From: Streptomyces griseoloalbus
Lineage (GTDB): Bacteria; Actinomycetota; Actinomycetes; Streptomycetales; Streptomycetaceae
DNA length: 64,000 nt
Assembly (NCBI GenBank): GCA_014650015.1
Contig: BMUD01000032.1
Location: 1 to 64,000, forward strand
Reading direction: 5' to 3'
This document shows, piece by piece, positions 26,630-34,532 of this stretch. The notes beneath the pieces are model-generated. The model was not told where the DNA came from and did not search any database. It worked only from the letters and a program-made list of their open reading frames with translations. A program made the position numbers and the translations under genes. How positions within the stretch are numbered: the first letter of the stretch is position 1; each line of letters opens with the position of its first letter.

Positions 26630-26929
26630 GGGCACCTCCGGCTGCGTGGACCGGCGGACGGCGTGCCCCAGGGCGGACTCGGGCTCAGGAGACGGCGTTC
26701 GTCCCCGGTCCGGGCCGGTGCTTGATGCTACCGACCCCGACACCGTCGGGCTCACCGCCTCCGGCCGAGCGTGAAACGGATCACCCCTTCGAGCGACGGT
26801 CCATCGAGAGTCGCTTTCACGCCAACGAGTAGGCGGTCCGCCATGATCTCGAAGCCGAACAGCGTCCCGGAGCCTGCGGAAGTCGCCACGGGACAGGCCG
26901 GAAGCTGGGTTGGCGGGGCGTCGATCCGG
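26630..26929. other. Gap between dapF and rshA
   Basis: Three hundred bases separate the dapF end from the rshA start on the leftward strand. The only frame of note is a 30-codon one (26844-26752, MADRLLVGVKATLDG...) whose stop lies about 120 bases before rshA. It lacks a good ribosome site, so I do not call it a gene. Confidence 0.5.
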
Positions 26930-27823
26930 TCAGCGAAGAGCGTTCTCCAGCCACTCGGACTCGATCACGCCCTCGGCGACGATCACCGCGGGGCCGGTCA
27001 TCTCGATCTCGCCGTCGGGCCGTTCGGTGATCACCAGGGTGCCGCCGGGCACATCCACCGTGTACGTCGCCGGGGTGCCGGTGACGCCCGGGTCGGCGCC
27101 GTCCCGGCGGGCGGTGGCCACGGCGACCGCGCAGGCGCCCGTGCCGCAGGAGCGGGTCTCGCCGGCCCCGCGCTCGTGCACCCGCAGCGCCACGTGCCGC
27201 GGGCCGCGGTCGACGACGAACTCCACGTTCACCCCGTCCGGGTAGGCGGCGGCCGGGCTGAACGGGGGCGGGGTGCGCAGGTCGCCGGCGTGGGCGAGGT
27301 CGTCCACGAAGGCCACGGCGTGCGGGTTGCCCATGTTCACGTTCCGTGCGGGCCAGCCGCGCTCGCCGACGCTCACGGTGACGTCGCCCTCGGGGAGCAG
27401 CGCCTTGCCCATGCCGACGGTGATGTCACCCGCGGCGGAGCCGCTGTCGGACACGGTCTTGGCGATGTGCACGGTCTTCACGCCCCCACGCGTGGCGACC
27501 GCGATGTCCCCCGCGGACACATGCCCGGCGTGCTGGAGGTAGCGCGCGAACACACGCACTCCGTTGCCGCACATCTCCGCGATCGAGCCGTCGCCGTTGC
27601 GGTAGTCCATGAACCACTCGGCCTCGGCCGCCATGGGGAGCGCCTCGGGGTGTGCCGCGGACCGCACGACGTGCAGCAGTCCGTCGCCGCCGATGCCGGC
27701 GCGGCGGTCGCACAGGGCGGCGACGGCGGCCGGGGGGAGGTCGATGGCGTTCTCGGGGTCCGGGACGATCACGAAGTCGTTCTCCGTGCCGTGCCCCTTG
27801 AGGAAGGCGATCCGCGTGCTCAT
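26930..27823 (-). CDS. dapF: Diaminopimelate epimerase
   Basis: DapF interconverts LL- and meso-diaminopimelate for lysine and peptidoglycan synthesis; Streptomyces walls use the LL form, so the enzyme balances both needs. The 297-residue product has both catalytic cysteines, Cys85 in EMCGNGVR and Cys226 in RSCGTGA. It also has the characteristic GHGTENDFV start and NVNMGNPHAV. Length is normal. It lies on the leftward strand between miaA and rshA. Confidence 0.96.
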   Translation of the reverse strand: MSTRIAFLKGHGTENDFVIVPDPENAIDLPPAAVAALCDRRAGIGGDGLLHVVRSAAHPEALPMAAEAEWFMDYRNGDGSIAEMCGNGVRVFARYLQHAGHVSAGDIAVATRGGVKTVHIAKTVSDSGSAAGDITVGMGKALLPEGDVTVSVGERGWPARNVNMGNPHAVAFVDDLAHAGDLRTPPPFSPAAAYPDGVNVEFVVDRGPRHVALRVHERGAGETRSCGTGACAVAVATARRDGADPGVTGTPATYTVDVPGGTLVITERPDGEIEMTGPAVIVAEGVIESEWLENALR

Positions 27824-27889
27824 TCCTCGATCGTACGGGGTGGCGGTGACAGCGTGTCGCCGCCGGTGGACCGGCTCCGCGCGCAGACG

Positions 27890-28393
27890 TCAGCGGAGCC
27901 GGGCGACCCGCCAGACCGCCAGGGCCACCACGGCGGCGACCATCACGGCGTAGGCGAGCACGACCCGCCAGTCGAGTCTGCGTCCGGAGCCCCGGGCCGG
28001 CAGCCCGGGCCAGGTGTAGCCCACCCTGCGGGCGGCCGTCATGCCCCAGCCGGCCGCGCAGGAGCAGATCAGCAGCCCCAGCATGGCGATCACGGCGCCG
28101 CTGTCGCCGAAGTCGAAGGCGAGCGGGAAGGCGAACATGAGGGAGCCGACCGCGGCCAGTCCGACGATGGGCGCGAGCTGCCAGATGCGCAGCCGGCGCT
28201 GCGGGCGCAGCTCGACCTCGACCTCGTCCCCGCCGGCGAACATCTCGTCCGGCTCGGGGCCGTCGTCGGTCACGCCGCCCTGCGTCTCATCGGGCCCGTC
28301 GGGGCTGAGACGGTCGGTTTCCTGCTCCGGCGCACCTCGCTCGGTGGTGAGGTGTTCGGTGCCTTGTGCGGTGTCGCGAGGGCCGGCCTCCAT
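27890..28393 (-). CDS. Hypothetical membrane protein
   Basis: The 167-residue product has a long acidic, hydrophilic N-terminal region (about 60 residues). Three hydrophobic segments follow: LAPIVGLAAVGSLMFAFPLA, SGAVIAMLGLLICSCAAGWG and VLAYAVMVAAVVALAVWRV. The start at ATG 28393 (MEAGPRD) has GGAGGG 11 bases upstream; GTG 28399 or ATG 28411 are alternatives. It sits between miaA and dapF on the same strand, a position kept in Streptomyces as I recall. No function is recognised. Confidence 0.75.
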   Translation of the reverse strand: MEAGPRDTAQGTEHLTTERGAPEQETDRLSPDGPDETQGGVTDDGPEPDEMFAGGDEVEVELRPQRRLRIWQLAPIVGLAAVGSLMFAFPLAFDFGDSGAVIAMLGLLICSCAAGWGMTAARRVGYTWPGLPARGSGRRLDWRVVLAYAVMVAAVVALAVWRVARLR

Positions 28394-28501
28394 CGCCACG
28401 CGCCCTCCCAACTAGGACTCCACTTGGTCGATCGAAGCTCGATGATGGCACGGCGCCACAGGACCGGATGGCGGCCTGGGCGTCCCGATGCCAGGACGTG
28501 A

Positions 28502-29440
28502 TCAGGCTGTAACCGGTCGTTCGACCAACGACAACGCGAGCTGCGGAAGTTCCGTCAGGTCCGCCGCGGCCCCACTCAACCAGTGCACCCGGGGATCGCG
28601 CCTGAACCATGAATCCTGACGGCGCGCGAAGCGCTTGGTGGCACGCACGGTCTCGGACCGCGCCTCCTGAAGGGTGCACGCTCCGGCGAGCGCGGCGAGC
28701 ACCTGCTGGTAGCCCAGCGCACGCGAGGCCGTACGCCCCTCGCGCAACCCCTGCGCCTCCAGTGCGCGCACTTCGTCCACGAGGCCCGCCTCCCACATCC
28801 GGTCGACCCGGCGGGCGATGCGCTCGTCCAGCTCGGGGCGGGCCACGTCGACACCGATCTGGAGGGTGTCGTAGACCGAGTCGTGGCCCGGGAGATTGGC
28901 GGTGAAGGGTCTTCCGGTGATCTCGATGACTTCGAGCGCGCGGACGATACGGCGGCCGTTGCTCGGCAGGATCGCCCGCGCGGCCTCGGGGTCCGCCACG
29001 GCGAGGCGTGCGTGCAGCGCCCCCGGGCCGCGCAGCGTGAGCTCCTCCTCCAGGCGGGCCCTGACCTCGGGGTCGGTGCCCGGGAACTCCAGCTGGTCGA
29101 CCGCGCCGCGGACGTAGAGGCCGGACCCGCCGACCAGGACGGGCCAGCGCCCTGCGGCGAGCAGCGCGTCGATCCGCTCCCGGGCCAGCCGCTGGTACTC
29201 GGCGACGGACGCGGCGACGGTGACGTCCCAGATGTCGAGCAGGTGGTGCGGCACACCCCCGCGCTCCTCGGGCGTCAGCTTGGCGGTGCCGATGTCCATC
29301 CCCCGGTAGAGCTGCATGGAGTCGGCGTTGACGACTTCACCGCCGAGCCGCTGGGCCAGGAAAACACCCAGATCGGACTTTCCGGCCGCAGTGGGTCCGA
29401 CGACGGCAATGACGCGGGGGACTTGGGGTGCGCTGCTCAC
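28502..29440 (-). CDS. miaA: tRNA dimethylallyltransferase
   Basis: MiaA adds the isopentenyl group to A37 of tRNAs reading UNN codons; MiaB (31182-32705) then adds the methylthio group. The 312-residue product has the P-loop GPTAAGKS (15-22), ADSMQLYRGMDIGTAK, HHLLD, the GGSGLY loop and the C-terminal KRFARRQDSWFRRD. In Streptomyces, MiaA modification affects translation of the rare TTA codon by the bldA tRNA. GTG 29440 is chosen because homology begins at PRVIAVVGPTAAGK. Upstream frame extension to 29584 is not supported. Confidence 0.96.
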   Translation of the reverse strand: MSSAPQVPRVIAVVGPTAAGKSDLGVFLAQRLGGEVVNADSMQLYRGMDIGTAKLTPEERGGVPHHLLDIWDVTVAASVAEYQRLARERIDALLAAGRWPVLVGGSGLYVRGAVDQLEFPGTDPEVRARLEEELTLRGPGALHARLAVADPEAARAILPSNGRRIVRALEVIEITGRPFTANLPGHDSVYDTLQIGVDVARPELDERIARRVDRMWEAGLVDEVRALEAQGLREGRTASRALGYQQVLAALAGACTLQEARSETVRATKRFARRQDSWFRRDPRVHWLSGAAADLTELPQLALSLVERPVTA

Positions 29441-29623
29441 TGATCCAGTCTCGCAAACCTCACACCCCGGCCTCGAACGGGTTACGTGACGCGACAGACG
29501 CCGGGTCGTTGCCCGTTGCGAGATCACTGCCGCCGGATCACCGGGGTGACTGCCCGGATCCACACGAATGGACACACCGGGCAACGCGGGATTTCGCCCG
29601 CACGAGTAACATATGGAGTGGAT

Positions 29624-29896
29624 ATGGGCGTTTTTGCACGAATTTTTCGGAGGTCGAAGGCCACGGAGGAGACGCGGACCGCCGAGGCCGGGACCGATGG
29701 GGCGACGGCCGAGCCCGGTGCGCAGGACGCGGCCGGGGCCGCGGAGCCGAAGGGCTCGGCCGAGGCACCGGAAGGCGTCGACCCGGCGGTGAAGGAGGCC
29801 GACGGCGAGGTCACCGGCACCGAGAGCGTCGAGATCCCGAAGCAGCAGTCGTCCGAGGCGGCCGACAACGATGCCGGTGAGGGCGCCCGCACGTAG
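29624..29896 (+). CDS. Small Ala/Glu-rich hypothetical protein (90 aa)
   Basis: ATG 29624 follows TGGAGTGG. The product begins MGVFARIFRRSKATEETRT, a short amphipathic basic helix, then continues as a long acidic, probably disordered tail rich in Ala, Glu and Gly. The basic amphipathic start could touch membranes or nucleic acid; the rest lacks a fold signature. It lies 23 bases before the next small gene on the same strand, so they are probably co-transcribed. No family is recognised, though it appears conserved in position among Streptomyces as far as I recall. Confidence 0.7.
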   Translation: MGVFARIFRRSKATEETRTAEAGTDGATAEPGAQDAAGAAEPKGSAEAPEGVDPAVKEADGEVTGTESVEIPKQQSSEAADNDAGEGART

Positions 29897-29919
29897 ATGG
29901 CCTCGAGGGAAGGTACGTC

Positions 29920-30192
29920 ATGGGTCTCCTGGACAATCTGAAGGCCAAACTCGGCCCCGCCAAGGACAAGGTCTCCGGCCTCGCGCAGCAGCACGAGGAC
30001 AAGATCCAGCACGGCCTGGACAGGGCCGCGCGGACCGTCGACGAGCGGACCAAGGGCAAGTACAGCGACCGGATCCAGACGGGTACGGGCAGGGCCAAGG
30101 GTGCCGTGGACCGCTTCACGCACAAGAACGGCCCCGGTCCGGACACGGGCGGCACCACCACGCCGCCGGCCGGGCCCCCGCCCGCCTCCTGA
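29920..30192 (+). CDS. Antitoxin-like small protein (MT0933-like family)
   Basis: The 90-residue product MGLLDNLKAKLGPAKDKV... has the Lys/Asp/Gly-rich helical pattern (HEDKIQHGLDRAARTVDERT, KGKYSDRIQTGTGRAKGAV) of the MT0933-like antitoxin family, named after a mycobacterial protein. No toxin gene is adjacent; the neighbour upstream is another small acidic protein. The C-terminal Pro/Thr/Gly tail is low-complexity. Many streptomycete members are solitary and may act in stress or DNA association instead. The family name is well supported; antitoxin function is not. Confidence 0.8.
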   Translation: MGLLDNLKAKLGPAKDKVSGLAQQHEDKIQHGLDRAARTVDERTKGKYSDRIQTGTGRAKGAVDRFTHKNGPGPDTGGTTTPPAGPPPAS

Positions 30193-30204
30193 CCGGTACA
30201 CCGA

Positions 30205-30244
30205 CGGACGGCCGTGGAGCGCGTTGAGGGCTCCCGGCCGTCCG
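30205..30244 (+). terminator. Hairpin after the small-protein pair
   Basis: CGGACGGCCG (30205-30214) pairs perfectly with 30235-30244, with a further inner GGAGC/GCTCC helix, starting 13 bases after the stop at 30192. Confidence 0.75.
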
Positions 30245-30283
30245 CCGCCGCTTCAGCCCGTTCGACCGCTCCACCGACGGACG

Positions 30284-30319
30284 CCGTATCCGGCGGCGGG
30301 GAACCGGCGCCGGATACGG
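30284..30319 (-). terminator. Hairpin downstream of the dioxygenase-like gene
   Basis: CCGTATCCGGCG (30284-30295) pairs perfectly with 30308-30319, 20 bases beyond the stop of the leftward gene at 30340. Confidence 0.7.
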
Positions 30320-30339
30320 GACCGGGATGCGGCCGGTAC

Positions 30340-31056
30340 CTACGACCAGGTGGCCACGATGTAGCCGACCCCGTACGGGGCGTCCTCGTAGAGCAGCGCG
30401 CCCTCCAGCGCGGTGTTCCCCGCGGCCGCGCCGGCGAGCACCTGCCAGGGGGCTCGGCCGGAGACCTTCAGCTCGCGCGCCAGTCCGATGTCCAGCGCAC
30501 GCAGGGCCCCGGTGTCGGCCGCGCCCAACGCCCGCGCGATCTCCGCGTCGAAGGGAGCCGCACGCTCGTCGAGGTAGCCGGGCGCCTTGAGCGTGCGGCA
30601 GGCGCTGGCGTCGCCCATCACCAGCATCGCCACCCGCTCCGCCCGGGTGGCGATGATTTCTCCCTCTTCCGTACACCGCTCGACCGCGAGGAGTTCCCCC
30701 ACGGCCCGTCCCTCGACGGGGGCGTCCGCCCATCCGGTCCGGCCCAGCAGCCACGCGCCCACGGCGAGCCCGTGGGGAAGTCTCCGTCCGGTCGGCGTGC
30801 CCTTGTCCGGTCCCAGCCGTACGCCCAGGTCGACACCGAAGCCGCGGAAGGACCCCTCGGTGCCCTTCGGGTAGCTCTCGAGCCCGGTGCCGTCTGCCGG
30901 GCCGACGACCACGAGCAGGTCGGGCCGGGCGGCGGCGAGCACACCCAGCGCGTCCGTGCATGCGGCACGCGCGGTGTCCAGCTCGGGGGCGGCACCCGCG
31001 GCGACCTCGGGCACGAGCAGCGGGGGGCAGGGGCAGACTGCGGCGGCGACAAGCAT
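30340..31056 (-). CDS. Class III extradiol dioxygenase subunit B-like protein
   Basis: The 238-residue product starts at ATG 31056 with MLVAAAVCPCPPLLVPEV, the strand-loop start of class III (LigB-like) extradiol dioxygenase and MEMO folds. It continues with LLVVVGPADGT, GVDLGVRLGPDKG, VAMLVMGDASACRTLKAPGYLDERA and a C-terminal LYEDAPYGVGYIVATW. The usual metal-binding histidines of active LigB (HxPL type near the start) are not evident, since the motif reads CPCPPLL. It may therefore be a non-catalytic relative. It sits between miaB and a small-protein unit. Function unknown. Confidence 0.75.
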   Translation of the reverse strand: MLVAAAVCPCPPLLVPEVAAGAAPELDTARAACTDALGVLAAARPDLLVVVGPADGTGLESYPKGTEGSFRGFGVDLGVRLGPDKGTPTGRRLPHGLAVGAWLLGRTGWADAPVEGRAVGELLAVERCTEEGEIIATRAERVAMLVMGDASACRTLKAPGYLDERAAPFDAEIARALGAADTGALRALDIGLARELKVSGRAPWQVLAGAAAGNTALEGALLYEDAPYGVGYIVATWS

Positions 31057-31181
31057 GATCGGCAGCGTAACCCCCGTGGGGCGGCTCACCTCGCCGGTCG
31101 GCCCGTCCGCTGCTCCGGTCGGGCCGTCCGTGCCCTGCCCGCGGTCGGCCTGTCCGCCGCCGCGGCACGCTCCCGTCGGCG

Positions 31182-32705
31182 TCAGTCGCAGCCGCAGCCG
31201 CTCGTCGCCATCGGGAGCGGTTCGGGAACGCCGATCTTCGGCAGGCCCAGCATCACGCCCGCGGGCTGCGGCGCCGCAGCCTTCTCGGCGTTCCGCTTCT
31301 CCCAGGCGTCCCCCGCGCGGGTGCGGCGCACGTCGAGCACGGCCCCCTCGGCGAGGAGGTGGTGCGGGGCGGCGTAGGTGATCTCGACGGTCACCACGTC
31401 GCCGGGGCGCACCTCCTGCTCCGGCTTGGTGAAGTGCACCAGGCGGCTGTCAGGGGCCCGTCCGGACAGGCGGTGGGTGGCGTCGTCCTTGCGGCCCTCG
31501 CCCTCGGCGACCATCAGCTCCAGGGTGCGGCCGACCTGCTTCTTGTTCTCCTCCCAGGAGATCTCCTCCTGGAGGGCGACGAGCCGCTCGTAGCGCTCCT
31601 GGACGACCTTCTTGGGGATCTGACCGTCCATCTCGGCGGCCGGGGTGCCGGGGCGCTTGGAGTACTGGAAGGTGAACGCCTGCGCGAATCGGGCCTCGCG
31701 CACCACGTGCAGCGTCTGTTCGAAGTCCTCCTCGGTCTCGCCGGGGAAGCCCACGATGATGTCCGTGCTGATCGCGGCGTGCGGAATGGCGGCGCGGACC
31801 TTCTCGATGATGCCGAGGTAGCGCTCCTGCCGGTAGGAGCGGCGCATCGCCTTGAGCACCGTGTCCGAGCCGGACTGGAGCGGCATGTGGAGCTGCGGCA
31901 TCACATTGGGCGTCTCGGCCATGGCGGCGATCACGTCGTCGGTGAAGTCGCGCGGGTGCGGGGAGGTGAAGCGGACACGCTCCAGGCCGTCGATCTTCCC
32001 GCAGGCCCGCAGCAGCTTGCTGAACGCCTCGCGGTCGCCGATGTCGGAGCCGTAGGCGTTGACGTTCTGGCCGAGCAGGGTGATCTCGGAGACGCCCTCG
32101 GCGACCAGGGCCTCGATCTCGGCGAGGATGTCGCCGGGGCGTCGGTCCTTCTCCTTGCCGCGCAGCGCGGGGACGATGCAGAAGGTGCAGGTGTTGTTGC
32201 AGCCGACGGAGATGGACACCCAGGCCGCGTAGGCGCTCTCGCGCCGGGTCGGCAGCGTGGACGGGAACGCCTCCAGCGACTCGGCGATCTCGACCTGTGC
32301 CTCCTCCTGCACGCGGGCGCGCTCCAGGAGGACGGGCAGCTTGCCGATGTTGTGCGTGCCGAAGACGACGTCCACCCAGGGGGCCCGCTTCACGATGGTG
32401 TCGCGGTCCTTCTGCGCCAGGCAGCCGCCGACCGCGATCTGCATCCCGGGCCGGCTCGCCTTCTTCGGGGCCAGGTGGCCGAGGTTGCCGTACAGCTTGT
32501 TGTCGGCGTTCTCGCGGACGGCGCAGGTGTTGAAGACGACGACGTCGGCGTCGCCGTCGGAGCCCTCGGGGGCACGGACGTAGCCCGCGTCCTCCAGCAG
32601 CCCGGCCAATCGTTCGGAGTCGTGGACGTTCATCTGGCACCCGTAGGTGCGTACTTCATAGGTGCGCGTGCCGCCCACTGACTGGCTCCGGTCGATGCTG
32701 CTCAT
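31182..32705 (-). CDS. miaB: tRNA-2-methylthio-N6-dimethylallyladenosine synthase
   Basis: MiaB is a radical-SAM enzyme that methylthiolates i6A37 of tRNA, the step after MiaA. The 507-residue product has the N-terminal MTTase domain with three cluster cysteines (TYGCQMN, NTCAVRE, GGCLAQK). The radical-SAM CxxxCxxC motif is GCNNTCTFC, followed by GQNVNAYG and a C-terminal TRAM domain ([18 protein letters not shown]...). The tail CGCD is short. ATG 32705 is chosen; ATG 32711 is an equal alternative. The paralogue RimO is at 62167-63642. Confidence 0.95.
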   Translation of the reverse strand: MSSIDRSQSVGGTRTYEVRTYGCQMNVHDSERLAGLLEDAGYVRAPEGSDGDADVVVFNTCAVRENADNKLYGNLGHLAPKKASRPGMQIAVGGCLAQKDRDTIVKRAPWVDVVFGTHNIGKLPVLLERARVQEEAQVEIAESLEAFPSTLPTRRESAYAAWVSISVGCNNTCTFCIVPALRGKEKDRRPGDILAEIEALVAEGVSEITLLGQNVNAYGSDIGDREAFSKLLRACGKIDGLERVRFTSPHPRDFTDDVIAAMAETPNVMPQLHMPLQSGSDTVLKAMRRSYRQERYLGIIEKVRAAIPHAAISTDIIVGFPGETEEDFEQTLHVVREARFAQAFTFQYSKRPGTPAAEMDGQIPKKVVQERYERLVALQEEISWEENKKQVGRTLELMVAEGEGRKDDATHRLSGRAPDSRLVHFTKPEQEVRPGDVVTVEITYAAPHHLLAEGAVLDVRRTRAGDAWEKRNAEKAAAPQPAGVMLGLPKIGVPEPLPMATSGCGCD

Positions 32706-32909
32706 GCCCATAAGGGTAGGCGGTACCACGGACAGCCTTCCGCCACGGCAGAGGTCAGCCGCATACGGCCAGGTGGCACGCGGTGGCCCGGAGCACGACG
32801 GCGCGGCCCGGACCCGCCACGGTCCGCACGCTCTCGCCCGCCGGACCGGCCGCGGCCGGCGCTCGACCGACGACCGCGCGGTGTGCGGTACCCCGGCGGG
32901 CGTGCCCGC

Positions 32910-33317
32910 TCAGGACTCCCCGCGCGGCACCCATCCCTGTTGCCGCAGCACCGCCGACACGTCCGGGGCCTCGTAGTGGTCGCCCTTGAGGACCTTGCCG
33001 TCGGGGCGGCGGCTGACCTGGCCGTCGGGGCCCAGCTTGGTCATGTTGGAGCGGTGGATCTCGGCGATCACCGCGTCGAGGTCGATGCCGTGGACCAGCG
33101 CCGTGCCGTACGCGACGTAGACGACGTCGGCCAGTTCGTGCGCGAGCCGGTCGAGCGGGCCCGTCACGGACACCTCGGCGACCTCCCGGGCCTCCTCGGC
33201 GAGCAGTTCGCCGCGGTGGGCGGCCAGCTCCGGCGAGACCTCGGACGGTATGTCGCGGGCGTCCAGCCCGAAGGCACGGTGGAAGGCACGGACCAGATCG
33301 GCGGGCGAGGAACTCAT
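32910..33317 (-). CDS. MazG-like nucleotide pyrophosphohydrolase
   Basis: The 135-residue product has the all-alpha NTP-PPase pattern: LLAEEAREVAEV with the first acidic pair and LAHELADVVYVAYGTAL with the second (EExxE and ExxD arrangement). The C-terminal segment SNMTKLGPDGQVSRRPDGKV, followed by KGDHYEAPD, is like that of phosphoribosyl-ATP pyrophosphatase-related MazG proteins. It likely hydrolyses non-canonical or damaged NTPs. It stands alone, divergent from the TAXI gene. Length fits the single-domain type. Confidence 0.85.
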   Translation of the reverse strand: MSSSPADLVRAFHRAFGLDARDIPSEVSPELAAHRGELLAEEAREVAEVSVTGPLDRLAHELADVVYVAYGTALVHGIDLDAVIAEIHRSNMTKLGPDGQVSRRPDGKVLKGDHYEAPDVSAVLRQQGWVPRGES

Positions 33318-33422
33318 GCCGCGACTGTAACGGCCGCCTCGGACACTCCCTGGGCCCCGCCCGCGCGGGGCCTGTGAGCCCCGCCCTGGTCAGCGGGCAG
33401 ACGGGCTGGCAGGATCGCGCGC

Positions 33423-34418
33423 ATGTCCAACGCGCTGTCCCGGATCGGCAGGCGGCGGGCCCTGCGGGGCGCGACCGCCGGTTTCGTGGCGCTCGGACTG
33501 CTGCTGTGGTGGCTGGCGCCCTGGAGCGAGGAGCCGCCCGGCGGCACGATCACGCTGAGCACGGGCACCCGGGCGGGCGTCTACCAGAAGTACGGCGAGC
33601 TCCTGCGCAGCGCGCTCGGCAAGCACATGCCCGACCTCGAGGTACGGCTGACGACGAGTGACGGCTCGCAGGAGAACGTGCGCCGCGTGGCGACCGGGCA
33701 GGCCGACTTCGCCATCGCCGCGGCGGACGCGGTGGAGACGTACAAGCTGGCCGGCCGGCCGGGCGCGGACCGGCTGCGCGGAGTGGCGCGCCTGTACGAC
33801 GACTACGTGCAGCTCGTGGTCGCGCCCGACTCCGGTATCCGCTCCGTCGCGGACCTGCGGGGCAAGCGGGTCGCCATAGGGCCGCCCAAGTCCGGGGTCC
33901 GGCTCATCGCCAACCAGGTGCTCGCGACGGCGGGCATTGACCCGGAGACGGACATCCGGCCCTCCTCGGACGGCATCGACGCGGGGCCGGACCGGCTGGG
34001 ACACGGTCTCGACGCGTTCTTCTGGTCGGGCGGGCTGCCCACGGACGGTCTGAAGACGCTCGCCGAGAAGTCCGCGCTGCGGTTCGTGCCGATCGACGCC
34101 GGCCTCGTCGCCGAGCTGCACGAGCAGGGCAGCGCCACGCGCTACTACCGCGCCACCAACATGCCGGAGTCGGCGTACCCGGGCAGTCAGCTCGGCTCGG
34201 CGGTCCCGACGATGGCGGTGTCCAACCTCCTCATCACCCGGGCGGACGCCGATCCCCGGCTCACCGAGTGGCTGACCCGCATCGTGCTCAAGAGCCGGGA
34301 CGGCATCGGGGCGCACGTCCACTCCGCCCAGCTGGTCGACGTACGCACCGCGATCTACACGGACCCGCTCCGGCTGCACGAGGGCGCCCGCCGCTACTAC
34401 CGGTCCGTGAAGCCCTGA
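33423..34418 (+). CDS. Orphan TAXI family extracytoplasmic solute-binding protein
   Basis: The 331-residue product has one N-terminal membrane segment (about 18-33, ATAGFVALGLLLWWLAPW) with no lipobox. A TAXI-type binding domain follows: TITLSTGTRAGVYQKYGELL, DGSQENVRRVATGQADFAIA, LRGKRVAIGPPKSGVRLIA and DAFFWSGGLPT. TAXI proteins normally feed TRAP transporters, but no DctM-type permease is nearby, so it may be a receptor. It is convergent with gluK, and a tandem repeat begins inside its last codons (YYRSVKP). TAXI relatives are known to bind glutamate/glutamine (Thermus protein), which fits the location. Confidence 0.88.
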   Translation: MSNALSRIGRRRALRGATAGFVALGLLLWWLAPWSEEPPGGTITLSTGTRAGVYQKYGELLRSALGKHMPDLEVRLTTSDGSQENVRRVATGQADFAIAAADAVETYKLAGRPGADRLRGVARLYDDYVQLVVAPDSGIRSVADLRGKRVAIGPPKSGVRLIANQVLATAGIDPETDIRPSSDGIDAGPDRLGHGLDAFFWSGGLPTDGLKTLAEKSALRFVPIDAGLVAELHEQGSATRYYRATNMPESAYPGSQLGSAVPTMAVSNLLITRADADPRLTEWLTRIVLKSRDGIGAHVHSAQLVDVRTAIYTDPLRLHEGARRYYRSVKP

Positions 34419-34532
34419 GCCGTACCACCGGTCGTGAAGCCTGGAGCCGTACCACCGGTCCGTGAAGCCCTGAGCCCTACCACCGGTCGTGAAGCCTGGA
34501 GCCGTACTACCGGTCCGTGAGGCCCTGCGCCG
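34395..34532. repeat. Five-copy 27/28-bp tandem repeat at the 3' ends of the TAXI and gluK genes
   Basis: Five near-identical units lie at 34395-34422, 34423-34449, 34450-34477, 34478-34504 and 34505-34532. Each contains ACCGGTC(C)GTGA. They alternate between a 28-base form (GTCCGTGAAGCCCTGAGCC) and a 27-base form (GTCGTGAAGCCTGGAGCC), so the larger unit is a 55-bp doublet. Copy 1 encodes the C-terminus and stop of the TAXI protein; copy 5, read on the other strand, encodes the C-terminus of GluK (QGLTDR, stop). Confidence 0.95.

Noticed and set aside
26752-26844. 30-codon frame MADRLLVGVKATLDG... upstream of rshA
   Set aside because: No clear ribosome site, and codon use is only moderately GC-rich; a leader role is possible but not supported.
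34395-34532. CRISPR array in the repeated stretch
   Set aside because: Units are directly adjacent without spacers, and no cas genes are nearby.
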